Positions 21,864 to 30,740 of a stretch of DNA of 64,000 nucleotides are shown here, piece by piece. The stretch's first letter is position 1; each line of letters begins with the position of its first letter. The notes beneath the pieces were generated by a model that saw only the letters and a program-made list of their open reading frames with translations, did not search any database and was not told the origin of the DNA. The stretch comes from Mycobacterium sp. ELW1 (GTDB lineage: Bacteria; Actinomycetota; Actinomycetes; Mycobacteriales; Mycobacteriaceae), in NCBI RefSeq assembly GCF_008329905.1, contig NZ_CP032155.1, forward strand, positions 5,518,001-5,582,000, read 5' to 3'. The translations under genes and the position numbers were made by a program.

Positions 21864-21910
21864 CCGCGCTCACTGAAATTCCCCACTGACGCTCACTGAA
21901 ATTCCCCACC
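21861..21910. repeat. IS21 left end with two tandem terminal repeats
   Basis: Two copies of gctcactgaaattccccac, beginning near 21868 and 21891, start within TGACCGC and TGACG contexts. IS21 elements carry multiple transposase-binding repeats at the ends. The first copy overlaps the stop codon of the preceding gene. Confidence 0.8.
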
Positions 21911-21997
21911 CGTGTGGCTCCGCCGAGAAGGGCGGGCCTCCTTCGATGCTGCTGGTGTCTGACGCCAGTTGCTTCGTCGAAGGAGGCCCGCTTTCTC

Positions 21998-23333
21998 ATG
22001 CTCACATGGGAGGACGATGTGGAAGTACATGCCCTGGCCAAGCGTGGTTGGACGATCTCGGCGATCGCCCGTCACACTGGCTTCGACCGCAAGACGGTCC
22101 GCAAGTATCTGGCCGGCGACGGCACCCCGGGGGTCCGCGCCCGGCCCGACCCGGATGGTCGCGAGGCTGACCGAGGACCCTCATCTGTGGGCCCGCACCC
22201 TCTACGACGAACTTGAGGAGCTGGGGTTCGGCCTGTCGTATCAGAGCCTGACCCGCAACATCCGCGCCCGGGATCTGCGGCCTGTCTGTGAGGCGTGCCG
22301 GACCGCCACGCAGCGTCCGAACGCGGTGATCCCACACCCGCCGGGTGAGGAAACCCAATGGGATTGGCTGGAATTGCCCGATCCACCGGCATCGTGGGGG
22401 TGGGGCAAGACCGCGCACCTGCTGGTCGGATCGCTGGCGCATTCCGGGAAGTGGCGCGGCTATTTGGCGCCGAGTGAGGATCAGCCACACCTGGTCGCCG
22501 GCCTGGACCGCATCAGCCGTGGTCTGGGCGGGTGCACTCGGGTGTGGCGGTTTGACCGGATGGCCACGGTGTGTGACCCCGGTAGCGGGCGGGTGACCGC
22601 GTCGTTCGCCGGGGTGGCCAAGCACTACGGCGTCTCGGTGGCGATCTGCCCGGCTCGGCGCGGCAACCGCAAGGGTGTGGTGGAAAAGGTTAATCACACC
22701 GCCGCCCAACGCTGGTGGCGCACCCTGGCCGACGAGGCCACCCCTGAGCAGGCCCAGGCAAGCCTGGATCGTTTCGTCCGGGTCCGTGGTGACACCCGAC
22801 TGCGGGCCACCGCAGATGGGCCGACCGCGGTCGCCGTGGTCGCCACAACGGAGCCCCTGCACCCCGTGCCGGCGCAGGCGTATCCGGTGATCGTGGCCGA
22901 GGCCCGCACCGCATCGCGCCAGGCGATGGTGTCCTACCGCGGCAACCGCTACTCGGTGCCCCCGGAACTGGCCGCCGCCAATGTGGTGGTGTCACATCCG
23001 GTCGGCGGGCAGTTCTGCGACATCGCCACCACGAGCGGGATCGTGATCGCCCACCACCGCATGGCCGCTGACGGGCTCGGGGTGATGGTGCGTGACAGCG
23101 GGCATGTGATCGCCCTGGATGCCGTGGCAATGGCCACCGCGGCGACCGGGCGGCCACACCGCCGCAAGGAACGCATCCCACCCGGGCCGGCTGCCAAAGC
23201 CGCTGCCGCACAACTACTTCACCTCAAACAGCCATCCGTCACAACTATTGGATCTTCCACTCCGTCAACCGATTCCACCGTGATCGATCTGTCCGTTTAC
23301 GAGCGGGCCGCCCAGAACAGGACCATCCAATGA
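21998..23333 (+). pseudogene. istA: IS21 transposase IstA, frameshifted
   Basis: DDE transposase. The true N-terminus starts at ATG 21998 after AGGAGG and reads MLTWEDDVEVHALAKRGWTI with its helix-turn-helix (ISAIARHTGFDRKTVRKYLAG). Near 22145-22160 the coding frame shifts by +1 into the frame that carries TEDPHLWARTLYDELEELGF and the rest. The core residues are visible as TQWDWLEL (D), VWRFDRMATV (D) and GVVEKVNH (E). The C-terminus overlaps istB by four bases. A small indel near 22150 would explain the break, so the gene is probably inactive. Confidence 0.85.
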
Positions 23334-23997
23334 CCCCCACGCCACCCAACGCCATGACCGCCACGCAGGAGTCGCCGTCGGCGGCGGCGAGCCGCTATCA
23401 GCAGCTGCGCTCGCACCTGGCCGAACTCAAACTCACTGCGGCCGCCGAGGCGCTGCCCGCGGTGCTCGACCAGGCCACCGCCGAAGGCCTGTCGGTGACC
23501 GTCGCGTTGGAGCGGCTGCTGGCCGTCGAGGTCGAGGCCAGCACCGCACGCCGACTGGCTGGCCGGTTGCGGTTCGCCTGCCTGCCCACCCCGGCCACCC
23601 TGGCCGACTTTGATGTCGATGCCGCCGCCGGCATCGACCGCAAGCTCATCGACGAACTGGGCACCTGCCGCTACCTGGAAAGCGCGACCAACATTCTGCT
23701 CATTGGACCACCCGGTACCGGAAAGACGCATCTGTCCGTCGGATTAGCACGAGCTGCAGCACATGCCGGCTACCGGACCTACTTCACCACCGCGGCCGAT
23801 CTGGCCGCCCGGTGTCACCGCGCCGCGATCGAGGGACGCTGGGCCACCACCATGCGGTTCTACGCCGGCCCGACACTGCTGGTGATCGACGAACTGGGGT
23901 ACCTACCACTGCCCGCCGAAGCCGCTTCAGCGTTGTTTCAGGTGGTCTCACAACGATATTTGAAGACCAGCATCGTCATCACCACCAACCGCGGAGT
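23330..23997 (+). pseudogene. istB: IS21 ATPase IstB, N-terminal part (interrupted)
   Basis: IstB is the AAA+ helper ATPase of IS21 transposition. Walker A is LLIGPPGTGKTHLSVGLARA and Walker B LLVIDELGYLPL. After SIVITTNRGV the frame enters foreign sequence and stops at 24046 with unrelated residues KAHLFTRTCAEVAS. The missing C-terminus lies 3.25 kb away at 27249-27423. Confidence 0.9.
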
Positions 23998-24065
23998 GGG
24001 AAAAGCGCACTTGTTCACGCGAACCTGTGCGGAAGTGGCGTCGTAATGTGACACGTTCGCACCTG

Positions 24066-25706
24066 TCAGGGTTCAGCGAGCTGCTCGGGCAATCGGCCAT
24101 CGTCGAGGTGATCGGCGAGGTAGATCATCGCTCCTTCGGGTCTCATCCCGAATGCTGCCGCGACGAGTTTCGGGTCGATCGTGTTGACCAGATCGGCCAG
24201 CCGAGTGCTGCGCAGCATCTTGGGTGGCAGACCGCATGGATCGAGCAGGTGACTCATGTATGCCTCGGACGCCGGTCGCCGGTCGGCTTTGGTGCCGCGG
24301 GTGACGATCACGTGCGGGTTGTTGGTGCGCAGGGTCTCGCGGTGATCGAGGCTGCGTTGCAGAGCGATCCAGCTGACCGGGTCCAGCGGCACGGGGTGGG
24401 GGCGCTTGCCGAGCCGGATCGAGCGATCACTGGTGTCGATGTGGTCGACCTGCAGCAGCCGCAGCTCACGGCTGGAGGCACCGTGCAATATGGCAAGGAG
24501 TCCGAAGAGGGCCTCGTGCGGGTGCGCGGCAGGGTCGGCGCTCCAGCGGCGAAACAGGGTGCGTTGCTGGGTGATGGCGACGGTGCGGCCGCGAAATCCC
24601 CTGTGACGCTTGGCCGACATGCCGCGCGTCGGGTCGATGAGCACCGCACGGTAGTTGCGTGCGAATCGGAAGAATTGGCCCAATACAGTCAGGCGTCGCG
24701 CTCGGGTGTTCGGCAGTCCGGCGAGGAACGCCTCGATATCGGTGACGTCAACGAGTGCCCAATCCTGTTTGCCGCGGTGGGTATCGAGGAAACAGGCGAG
24801 GTCGCGCACTATCGTCAACGCTGACTCGATGGTGCGGTCGGTGCGGGGCCGGGTGCCCGCACGCCGGGCCCGGTCGCGGGCGTGCAGCATGGATTCGGCG
24901 AAGGCCGCGACAGCGGCGCGCATCGGAGCCGGGGTGGCATCGATCCGTTTCTTGCGCCGTCCAGCGGCGAGCCTCTGGTCCTGGTCGGTGGCCATCGCCA
25001 GTCCACGCTCGGTGAAGAACGTCTCCAGGGCACGCGCCAGTGATCCCATCGACCGGCCGGGCCGGCGGGCTCGCTCGAGCACGCTTTGCGGGTGGTTGGG
25101 GTGTTCGTCTTCGAGAAGTCGAGCAAGCGTGGTGATCAACCTGCAGGCGCGAGCGGGACAGTGATGGGCGGCCAGATGCGCGACGAAGTCGTCGAGCCAG
25201 TCCGGTGGTTCGGCGAGCCCAGCGGCCAGGGTCTCGCCGCGTACGAACGGCCGGTCGGGGTGGCGCTGCCAGCATCGCCCGCACATACCGCGCCCGGCGT
25301 GGCGGCGCAGCTCACCGCAGGACACACAGATGCGGGGCGGCTCCTTTGGCGGGCCGGGCCGCGAGCACCGGCCACACCACCCAGTCGAGCGGAGATAGCC
25401 GGGCTTTGCGCAGCGCGGGCACGCCGATTTCGCAGCGGCGAGCGCGGCCCGCTTCTGGCACGGCCGACACACCGTCTCACCGCGGAATTTGATCGGTCCG
25501 CCGCATTCGCGGCAGCGGCGTGAGCACAGCACGCACCGGCCCGTCTCCGGAATCAACACCCGGCCCTGGCCGCAGCCCGGGCATCGCGCCTTGGCCGCCT
25601 GCTCTCGTAACCGGCGGGTGCACCGGCAGCAGTGCTCGCGGCCGATGTATCCGACCGGTGCGCCGCAGTCGAGGCAGTCTCGTTGCCGTTTCCCCATCAG
25701 CCGCAA
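24066..25706 (-). CDS. TnpB-like tyrosine recombinase with ten CxxC motifs
   Basis: 546 residues. Residues 11-145 contain ten CxxC motifs (near 11, 26, 42, 58, 65, 80, 96, 111, 127, 142), consistent with five zinc ribbons in a row. A core-binding region and a C-terminal tyrosine-recombinase domain follow: Arg in SSRELRLL (about 413), Lys in LGKRPHPVPL, second Arg in RSTRLADL, Tyr in AMIYLADH (about 529). The His of HxxR and the later His are replaced (RSTR, FGM), so it may be a catalytically altered partner of the other recombinase. It starts 25 bases after the HTH gene. Size and zinc-binding N-terminus fit TnpB of Tn554. Confidence 0.75.
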   Translation of the reverse strand: MRLMGKRQRDCLDCGAPVGYIGREHCCRCTRRLREQAAKARCPGCGQGRVLIPETGRCVLCSRRCRECGGPIKFRGETVCRPCQKRAALAAAKSACPRCAKPGYLRSTGWCGRCSRPGPPKEPPRICVSCGELRRHAGRGMCGRCWQRHPDRPFVRGETLAAGLAEPPDWLDDFVAHLAAHHCPARACRLITTLARLLEDEHPNHPQSVLERARRPGRSMGSLARALETFFTERGLAMATDQDQRLAAGRRKKRIDATPAPMRAAVAAFAESMLHARDRARRAGTRPRTDRTIESALTIVRDLACFLDTHRGKQDWALVDVTDIEAFLAGLPNTRARRLTVLGQFFRFARNYRAVLIDPTRGMSAKRHRGFRGRTVAITQQRTLFRRWSADPAAHPHEALFGLLAILHGASSRELRLLQVDHIDTSDRSIRLGKRPHPVPLDPVSWIALQRSLDHRETLRTNNPHVIVTRGTKADRRPASEAYMSHLLDPCGLPPKMLRSTRLADLVNTIDPKLVAAAFGMRPEGAMIYLADHLDDGRLPEQLAEP

Positions 25707-25731
25707 CCCGTTCTAACCCTTGAGTGGGGCC

Positions 25732-26046
25732 CTACATTGGCGGCATCGACCGACCCCGCGCGGTGGCGGTCTTGGGCTCTGAGACAACTGGGCGCGGCGA
25801 TGGCGCGATCTGTTCGACTGGGGTGGTGTCGATCTCGAACAAGTCATCTGCGGTGCAGTCCAGCGCGGTGCATAAGGCGATCAGCGTCGAGAGCTTGATC
25901 TGGGTGGGCTCTTTGGTCAACAGCGCTGACACCGACGCCGCTGATAACTCCAGACCCGCTCGCTCGGCCAGTAGCCGCCGCAGCTCGGTGCCGGTCCAGA
26001 CCTCGCGCTGGGCCGCGGCCATCCGTAGCCGCCATCGAATCTTCAT
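25732..26046 (-). CDS. Small XRE-type HTH protein of the Tn554-like element
   Basis: 104 residues from ATG 26046, which overlaps the stop of the upstream recombinase (ATGA), giving MKIRWRLRMAAAQREVWTGT. A helix-turn-helix (ELRRLLAERAGLELSAASVS) resembles the YddM/antitoxin-type Cro/CI group ending LCTALDCTADDLFEID. By position it replaces TnpC of Tn554, which directs orientation and efficiency of insertion. It could also be a repressor of the operon. Confidence 0.8.
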   Translation of the reverse strand: MKIRWRLRMAAAQREVWTGTELRRLLAERAGLELSAASVSALLTKEPTQIKLSTLIALCTALDCTADDLFEIDTTPVEQIAPSPRPVVSEPKTATARGRSMPPM

Positions 26047-27110
26047 GCCGTCCCGTCCTCTCCGCTCAGCTCGGCCAGCGTCGAGGTGACCGCACGCCGG
26101 TAGGCGTCCTCGATGAATGTCGCCGACGGCCGCACATACCGCATCGTCGAGCTCACCGTCCAATGCCCCAACAGCTGTTGAATCGCAACCAGATCCACAC
26201 CGCGCTCATAGTTGTGAGTAGCGCAGGCCCGGCGCAGCGCGTGCGGGCTGAACCGCTCGGTCGCCGGCCGGCCCTCCAGCTCCATCAGATATCGCAGCCG
26301 ATTGCGGATCGTGCCACGATGCAATGGGCCGCCGGACTCGTCGGCGAACAGCACCGGCGAGTCCGGGAACTTCGGGCGCACATCGGCCAGAAACCAGCGC
26401 AACAACACCTCCAGCCCGTCCAACATCGGTACCCACCGCGGCCGGGGACCGGACATGTGGGCAGCCTTGCCGAACCGCACGTGCAACTTACCGAACGGTC
26501 CACGATCGAAATGCACGTCCGGAATCTCCAGCAGCGCAGACTCTTCCGACCGCAACCCAGCGTGATACAGCGTCCGGAACATCGCGTAGTCCCGCGCGGC
26601 CGGACCGTACTTGCGGGCGGTGGCGATCCTCGACTTCAGGAACTCGAAGAACTCGCTCACCCGCTCCGGGGTCGGCGGCGCCGCGACTGCCGGCGAGTCG
26701 TCACCCACGTGCCGGGAGGCGTTGAACTCGTCCACCGGGCATACCAACCGCGTCCCGAACATGGCCTCGATCTCAGCAGCCTTGCGGGTCTGCAGAAACC
26801 GATGGAACCCCTTGAAGATCTGCACGTACTCTCGGCGCGTCGACGCCGCTCGCCCCGCCATCGCCAGCTCGCCGACCACCCGATCGATGTCCTCACTGGT
26901 GACCTCCCACGCCGGACGCCCCAGCGCCGCCAACGTCCGCTCCAACAACCCAATATCATTGTCGATCGTCACCAGGCTGAATCCTCGAGCATGCCACGAC
27001 GCCACGAACGCATCGACGCATTCACGTTGAAACACAACAGGATCGGCAGAAATAGGCTCGACCGGTGCGGCGCCACCGGGAATCAGCCGCAGACCCTCCA
27101 CTAGCCGCAC
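26043..27110 (-). CDS. TnpA-like tyrosine recombinase of the Tn554-like element
   Basis: 355 residues, close to the 361 of Tn554 TnpA. A SAM-like core-binding domain (residues 30-110) precedes the catalytic domain with all family residues: Arg in AGLRSEESALLE, Lys in GKAAHMSGPR, His and Arg in SPHALRRACATH, His in LLGHWTVSS, and Tyr in TMRYVRPSA. It is the first gene of the three-gene operon and probably the active integrase. Confidence 0.85.
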   Translation of the reverse strand: MRLVEGLRLIPGGAAPVEPISADPVVFQRECVDAFVASWHARGFSLVTIDNDIGLLERTLAALGRPAWEVTSEDIDRVVGELAMAGRAASTRREYVQIFKGFHRFLQTRKAAEIEAMFGTRLVCPVDEFNASRHVGDDSPAVAAPPTPERVSEFFEFLKSRIATARKYGPAARDYAMFRTLYHAGLRSEESALLEIPDVHFDRGPFGKLHVRFGKAAHMSGPRPRWVPMLDGLEVLLRWFLADVRPKFPDSPVLFADESGGPLHRGTIRNRLRYLMELEGRPATERFSPHALRRACATHNYERGVDLVAIQQLLGHWTVSSTMRYVRPSATFIEDAYRRAVTSTLAELSGEDGTA

Positions 27111-27248
27111 ACCTTCTTCTCACCTAACTGGTTAAGGCAGCACCTAATATATCGCGACCACGCCTTGAAGATCGGCAAGACACGCAGACCAGTCGAAAGC
27201 CCAGCTAGCAGGGCAAAACGGTCACAACGAACATGTGCCAGCTCCAGT

Positions 27249-27423
27249 TGCATGGGGCGAGATCCTCGGCGACACCACCGTGGCCGCCGCCATGCTCGAC
27301 CGCCTGCTGCATCGCTCGGTGGTCATCAACCTCGACGGCGAGTCCTACCGACTACGCGACCACCACGCCGCCGCGGAAACCCTGCGCCGAACCACCACCG
27401 GAACCCGCCAACAACTACACTGA
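27249..27423 (+). pseudogene. istB: IS21 ATPase IstB, C-terminal part
   Basis: Reads VAWGEILGDTTVAAAMLDRL, then LHRSVVINLDGESYRLRDHH, to a TGA at 27421, the usual IstB C-terminus. Joining it in frame to the N-terminal part gives ITTNRGV-AWGEILGD, a normal IstB sequence. It has no start of its own and is a remnant left by the nested insertion. Confidence 0.88.
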
Positions 27424-27434
27424 CCGCTGCTCAC

Positions 27435-27458
27435 AGGTGAGGAATTTCGGCGAGCACA
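27435..27458. repeat. IS21 right terminal inverted repeat
   Basis: Reverse complement reads tgtgctcgccgaaattcctc, matching the left repeat at most positions (GCTC, C-GAAATTCC-CAC). It lies 12 bases after the istB stop codon. Confidence 0.8.
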
Positions 27459-28132
27459 CCTGAGGACATTCGATGAGCGCCGTCATCGCCGCCGAGGCCC
27501 GCCGCGCGTCACCGATGCGGCGGGATCCGAACTCCACTCGACTAGCACAGGGGTAAGAGATCGAGAACCCTTGCCTAGTGGCGCATAGGGTCCGACAAGC
27601 CTTCTGCATGCAGGTGCGCCGGAACGTCTGGCTGTGGTGGGCAGGCAAACTCTCGTCATCCATTCTCCACAAGACTCGACGCGGAGGAAGGACGCGAGCA
27701 TCGCAAACCGCGTTACGCAGCCGAAGTCGTTGGGCATCCGCCGGCGTGCTTTCGATGCTGTCGACCGTTGGGGCAGTCAAGAATGCATCATCCTGCTGCG
27801 CGGTTGCACGCTGCACGAAGGCGTGGCGGTCGCTGACGGAATTAGCGGCACGCCCGGGACATCGCCATTGCTCGATGTGCTCGTAGTGACCGTCAGTATC
27901 GTTGTCGCCGAGGCCAACCCGCTTGACGATCTGGCGTCCTGGACCTCCGCAATCCCAATCGAACCCCGCCGTGGACGATCCTCGCCGAGTCGGTTCAAGC
28001 CCCGCTCCGTTGCCGTCATTGTCGTACGTCGATTTGCGCGGGGACGTGTGCATATCGACGTCCGAGTTGGGGGTTGGGGCCAGGTGATCCGTCGTATCAG
28101 GTCCGGCTTTAGCCTGTGCTGCCATGTGACCG
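27459..28132. other. Unassigned 670 bases between the IS21 end and mceF
   Basis: No convincing gene. A minus-strand frame begins eight bases after the mceF stop (ATG at 28125), but it lacks a ribosome site, has no hydrophobic or recognised domain and runs straight into the IS21 right repeat. Many mce operons continue into mce-associated (Mas) membrane protein genes; none is recognisable here. Decay after IS insertion is possible. Confidence 0.5.
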
Positions 28133-29599
28133 TCAGTTGGCTGCCTGTGGCATCAGCATTGTCTGCCACGTCTGCTGTTGTGGAGCTGACTTGGCCAGAT
28201 CAGATTGACTGTAAACATGCCCGTCGGGTCCGATGTAGGCGCCCGTGGCGGGATCGTATTGCGCCATCGCCAACGGCGGCGGCGGTGACTCGGGTGCAGG
28301 CGGACCCGTGGGCGGTGACGGAATTTGGGGTGATTGTTGCGGAACCCCTTGGCCGGACAGGGTGGCGTTGGGGTCGCCTTTCCAGTTGTTTCCGTCGTTG
28401 AGCGGTACATAGTTCTGGTCGCTCTCGCACATCTTGACCGTGGGCGCGCGCTTGCCAGGCACGGTCATGCAGGGGTAGTTGCGGGCGCCGCGCACAGCCG
28501 TGATCGGTGCATCCTGCGGGATGCGGCAGTACATGTCTCCGGCGGGGATGTCGGGTGCATCCTCGAACGTGGGGACGCGCTGCTGCTGGATAGGCAGGAA
28601 CCCGGTGTTGCAGGGCGGAGGGATGTTCATGTTGAGGTTGAAGTCCAGATACAAGCCTCGGTATGCCTGTTTGGTGTTCATGTTGGGAACGGCCATGCCC
28701 TGGAATTCAGCGGTCCCGGCGGGCAGCAACACAAGAAGTTGTTCGATGGAAGGCTGATAGGCGATTGCCACCGTGTTCGTACTGACCAGATTTGCCAGCA
28801 GGACGGGAAGCGTCGGTTGAAACCGATCGACGAGTTCACGCGCCTGCTGCGCTGCCTGAGGGCCGGTGCTCAAGATTCCGGCTACCGATGCGTCGTCGTG
28901 TTGCAGTTGCCGGGTAATCGTTGCGAGATGAGCGGCCCATGCACCGATTTCGTCCGATGTCTGAGCTTGCGAGTCAAGAACCGGTTGGGACTGATCGATC
29001 AGGGTGGTGAGCGAGTCGAGGTTGGCGCGCGCGTCGATAGCCAGTTGCGTTGAGCCCCTGACCAATCGCGAGATCTCGGGCCCCAATCCGTGTACCGCTG
29101 AGTAACTTTCATCGATTACGGTCTTGAGGTTGCCCTTCGGTATGGCTGCGAGGCCCCGGTTAGTGGCATCGAGCAGCGTGTTGATGTCGGGTGATACCCG
29201 GGTGTTGTCGAGGGTGATGACGGCGCCGTCTTTCAGTGGTGCTGAATCATTGCGTGGAATCAGCGCGATGTACTGCTCTCCGACTGCCGAAACGCTGTGT
29301 ACCTCGGCCTGCAGGTCTGATGGGATGGGGACATCGGAGCGCAGCGACAGCACGGCCTCCACGCCGCTATTGGTGAGATGGATGTCTTTGACTCGTCCCA
29401 CTTCGGTGCCACGGTAGGTCACGTTGCCCGACTTGTAGAGGCCGGCGGCTTGAGGCAGTTGAACCGTCACCGTGTACTGCCCGATGCCGAACCAGGTAAC
29501 CGGGGCCTTGAAGTAGCCGAAGAACATGACGGCGCCCGCCACCATGGCGACGGTGGTGAAGATCACAAGCTGGATCAGGGTCCGTCGGTGCAGATGCAT
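28133..29599 (-). CDS. mceF: Mce family protein MceF
   Basis: 488 residues. An N-terminal transmembrane segment (LIQLVIFTTVAMVAGAVMFF) precedes the MlaD/MCE domain (TVTVQLPQAAGLYKSGNVTY), with RGTEVGRVKDIHL as the conserved turn. A helical needle-forming region and a Pro-rich C-terminal tail follow. Mce proteins form the hexameric periplasmic channel of a lipid or sterol importer. It is last in the operon and overlaps the end of mceE. The letter is assigned by order. Confidence 0.88.
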   Translation of the reverse strand: MHLHRRTLIQLVIFTTVAMVAGAVMFFGYFKAPVTWFGIGQYTVTVQLPQAAGLYKSGNVTYRGTEVGRVKDIHLTNSGVEAVLSLRSDVPIPSDLQAEVHSVSAVGEQYIALIPRNDSAPLKDGAVITLDNTRVSPDINTLLDATNRGLAAIPKGNLKTVIDESYSAVHGLGPEISRLVRGSTQLAIDARANLDSLTTLIDQSQPVLDSQAQTSDEIGAWAAHLATITRQLQHDDASVAGILSTGPQAAQQARELVDRFQPTLPVLLANLVSTNTVAIAYQPSIEQLLVLLPAGTAEFQGMAVPNMNTKQAYRGLYLDFNLNMNIPPPCNTGFLPIQQQRVPTFEDAPDIPAGDMYCRIPQDAPITAVRGARNYPCMTVPGKRAPTVKMCESDQNYVPLNDGNNWKGDPNATLSGQGVPQQSPQIPSPPTGPPAPESPPPPLAMAQYDPATGAYIGPDGHVYSQSDLAKSAPQQQTWQTMLMPQAAN

Positions 29600-29600
29600 G

Positions 29601-30740
29601 TCAGGGTCCCTGATTGGTTTGGTAGGGGACGACGAGCGGGTTGCCCGCGGTGTAGGGGCTGGGTAGCTGGCCGATGGTGCGGCCCCACTGCAATTCCAAC
29701 TCGGTGAGGTTTCCTTCCCAGCGGGTGCCGGTGAAGAGCGAGGAGTCGATGCGGCTCAGGGTGAGATCGATGACGGCGGTGAGGTTTGCGTAGTCGCCGC
29801 GGATCCAATTGGTCAGGGTTTCCTTCGGCCACGGGAAGGTACCCAGAAAGCTCAGAGACCGCGTCAGCGCCGGGCCGGCGTCAGCTAGCGACTGCAGCAC
29901 AGGTGCGATCGCCCGCAGTTCTCTGACGAGGTTGTCCTTGGTTTGATTGATTGAATCAGCGGTCAGCGCACTGAATTTCCCGAAGGTGTCTAGAGCATCG
30001 GCGAGATGGGTGCGCTGTTCGTTGAGGACGGCAAGGGCATCGGGGATCGTGTGCAGAGCCCGATCGAGCACCGGTTTCTGGTCGGCGAACTGGCCGGCCA
30101 GACTGTTGAGACTGTCGGTTGCGGCGACGATGTCGCCGGTCTGATGGTTGAGCTTGGTGATGAATTGGTCGAGCTGCGTGATCAGGCTTTTCAGGTCATT
30201 TTCCCGCCCGGCGAAAGCCGTGCTGAACGCCGCGGTGATGTCCTGAATTTGGCCCAGACCACCCCCGTTGAGCATCAGCGACAGAGCCGCAAGGGTTTGT
30301 TCTGTCCCGGGATAAGCGGCGCCGTTGGACAGCGGGATCAGCGATCCGTTGTGCAGCCTGCCTTCGGGCGCGGCATCGTTGGGTGGCCCCAACTCGATAT
30401 GCAACGAGCCAAGCAGACTCGTCTGGCCGACCTTGGCGGTGGCATTAGCCGGCAGCTGTACATCGCCGTTGAGGGTCATGGTCACCAGCGCGTGCCAATC
30501 CTGGCGTTCGATCTTGGTGACATTGCCAACCGTCGCGTCGCCAACGCGCACTCGGGCGTTGGGTTCCATGTAGGCGACGTCGGGCAGTTGCGCGGTCACG
30601 ACGAAGGACCCGGGACCGCCACCTTCTGTCCCCGGTAGCGGCAGTGAATTCAGGCCCCGCCATTGACATCCCGACGTTCCCGCGATCATGGCTGCTGCCA
30701 GCGCACAAAGCGTGAGCCGGCGAAAACCACTATCCGTCAC
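29601..30740 (-). CDS. mceE: Mce family lipoprotein MceE
   Basis: 379 residues. The signal peptide ends with a lipobox (AAMIAGTSGC), so it is lipid-anchored, the hallmark of the fifth Mce protein (LprK type). The MCE domain has VTAQLPDVAYMEPNARVRVG and VGNVTKIERQDW; coiled helices follow. The start overlaps the mceD stop by four bases. Confidence 0.9.
   Translation of the reverse strand: MTDSGFRRLTLCALAAAMIAGTSGCQWRGLNSLPLPGTEGGGPGSFVVTAQLPDVAYMEPNARVRVGDATVGNVTKIERQDWHALVTMTLNGDVQLPANATAKVGQTSLLGSLHIELGPPNDAAPEGRLHNGSLIPLSNGAAYPGTEQTLAALSLMLNGGGLGQIQDITAAFSTAFAGRENDLKSLITQLDQFITKLNHQTGDIVAATDSLNSLAGQFADQKPVLDRALHTIPDALAVLNEQRTHLADALDTFGKFSALTADSINQTKDNLVRELRAIAPVLQSLADAGPALTRSLSFLGTFPWPKETLTNWIRGDYANLTAVIDLTLSRIDSSLFTGTRWEGNLTELELQWGRTIGQLPSPYTAGNPLVVPYQTNQGP

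Larger units (their letters stand above)
23998..27248. mobile_element. Nested Tn554-like three-gene tyrosine-recombinase element
   Basis: A compact insertion of about 3,251 bases inside istB. It carries three minus-strand genes and no passenger: tyrosine recombinase, small HTH protein, zinc-ribbon tyrosine recombinase. This is the TnpA/TnpB/TnpC gene set of Tn554, but with the small gene in the middle. Both edges share only the trinucleotide AGT (23995-23997 and 27246-27248), and there is no target duplication, as for Tn554-type integration. Near the edges GCACTTGTTC (24007-24016) and GAACATGTGC (27229-27238) form an imperfect inverted pair. The exact ends are uncertain by a few bases. Confidence 0.75.
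21861..27458. mobile_element. IS21-family element, inactivated and split by a nested insertion
   Basis: istA and istB in order, overlapping by four bases, bounded by related ends. The left end carries two copies of a GCTCACTGAAATTCCCCAC repeat (within 21861-21910). The right end (27435-27458) is its inverted copy with a few changes. Without the inner 3.25-kb insertion the element would be about 2.35 kb, normal for IS21. istA is frameshifted and istB interrupted, so it cannot move on its own. No direct target duplication was seen at either possible left boundary. Confidence 0.88.

Noticed and set aside
27415..28125. 236-codon minus-strand frame after mceF
   Set aside because: No ribosome site, no domain or hydrophobic segment, and it ends inside the IS21 terminal repeat.
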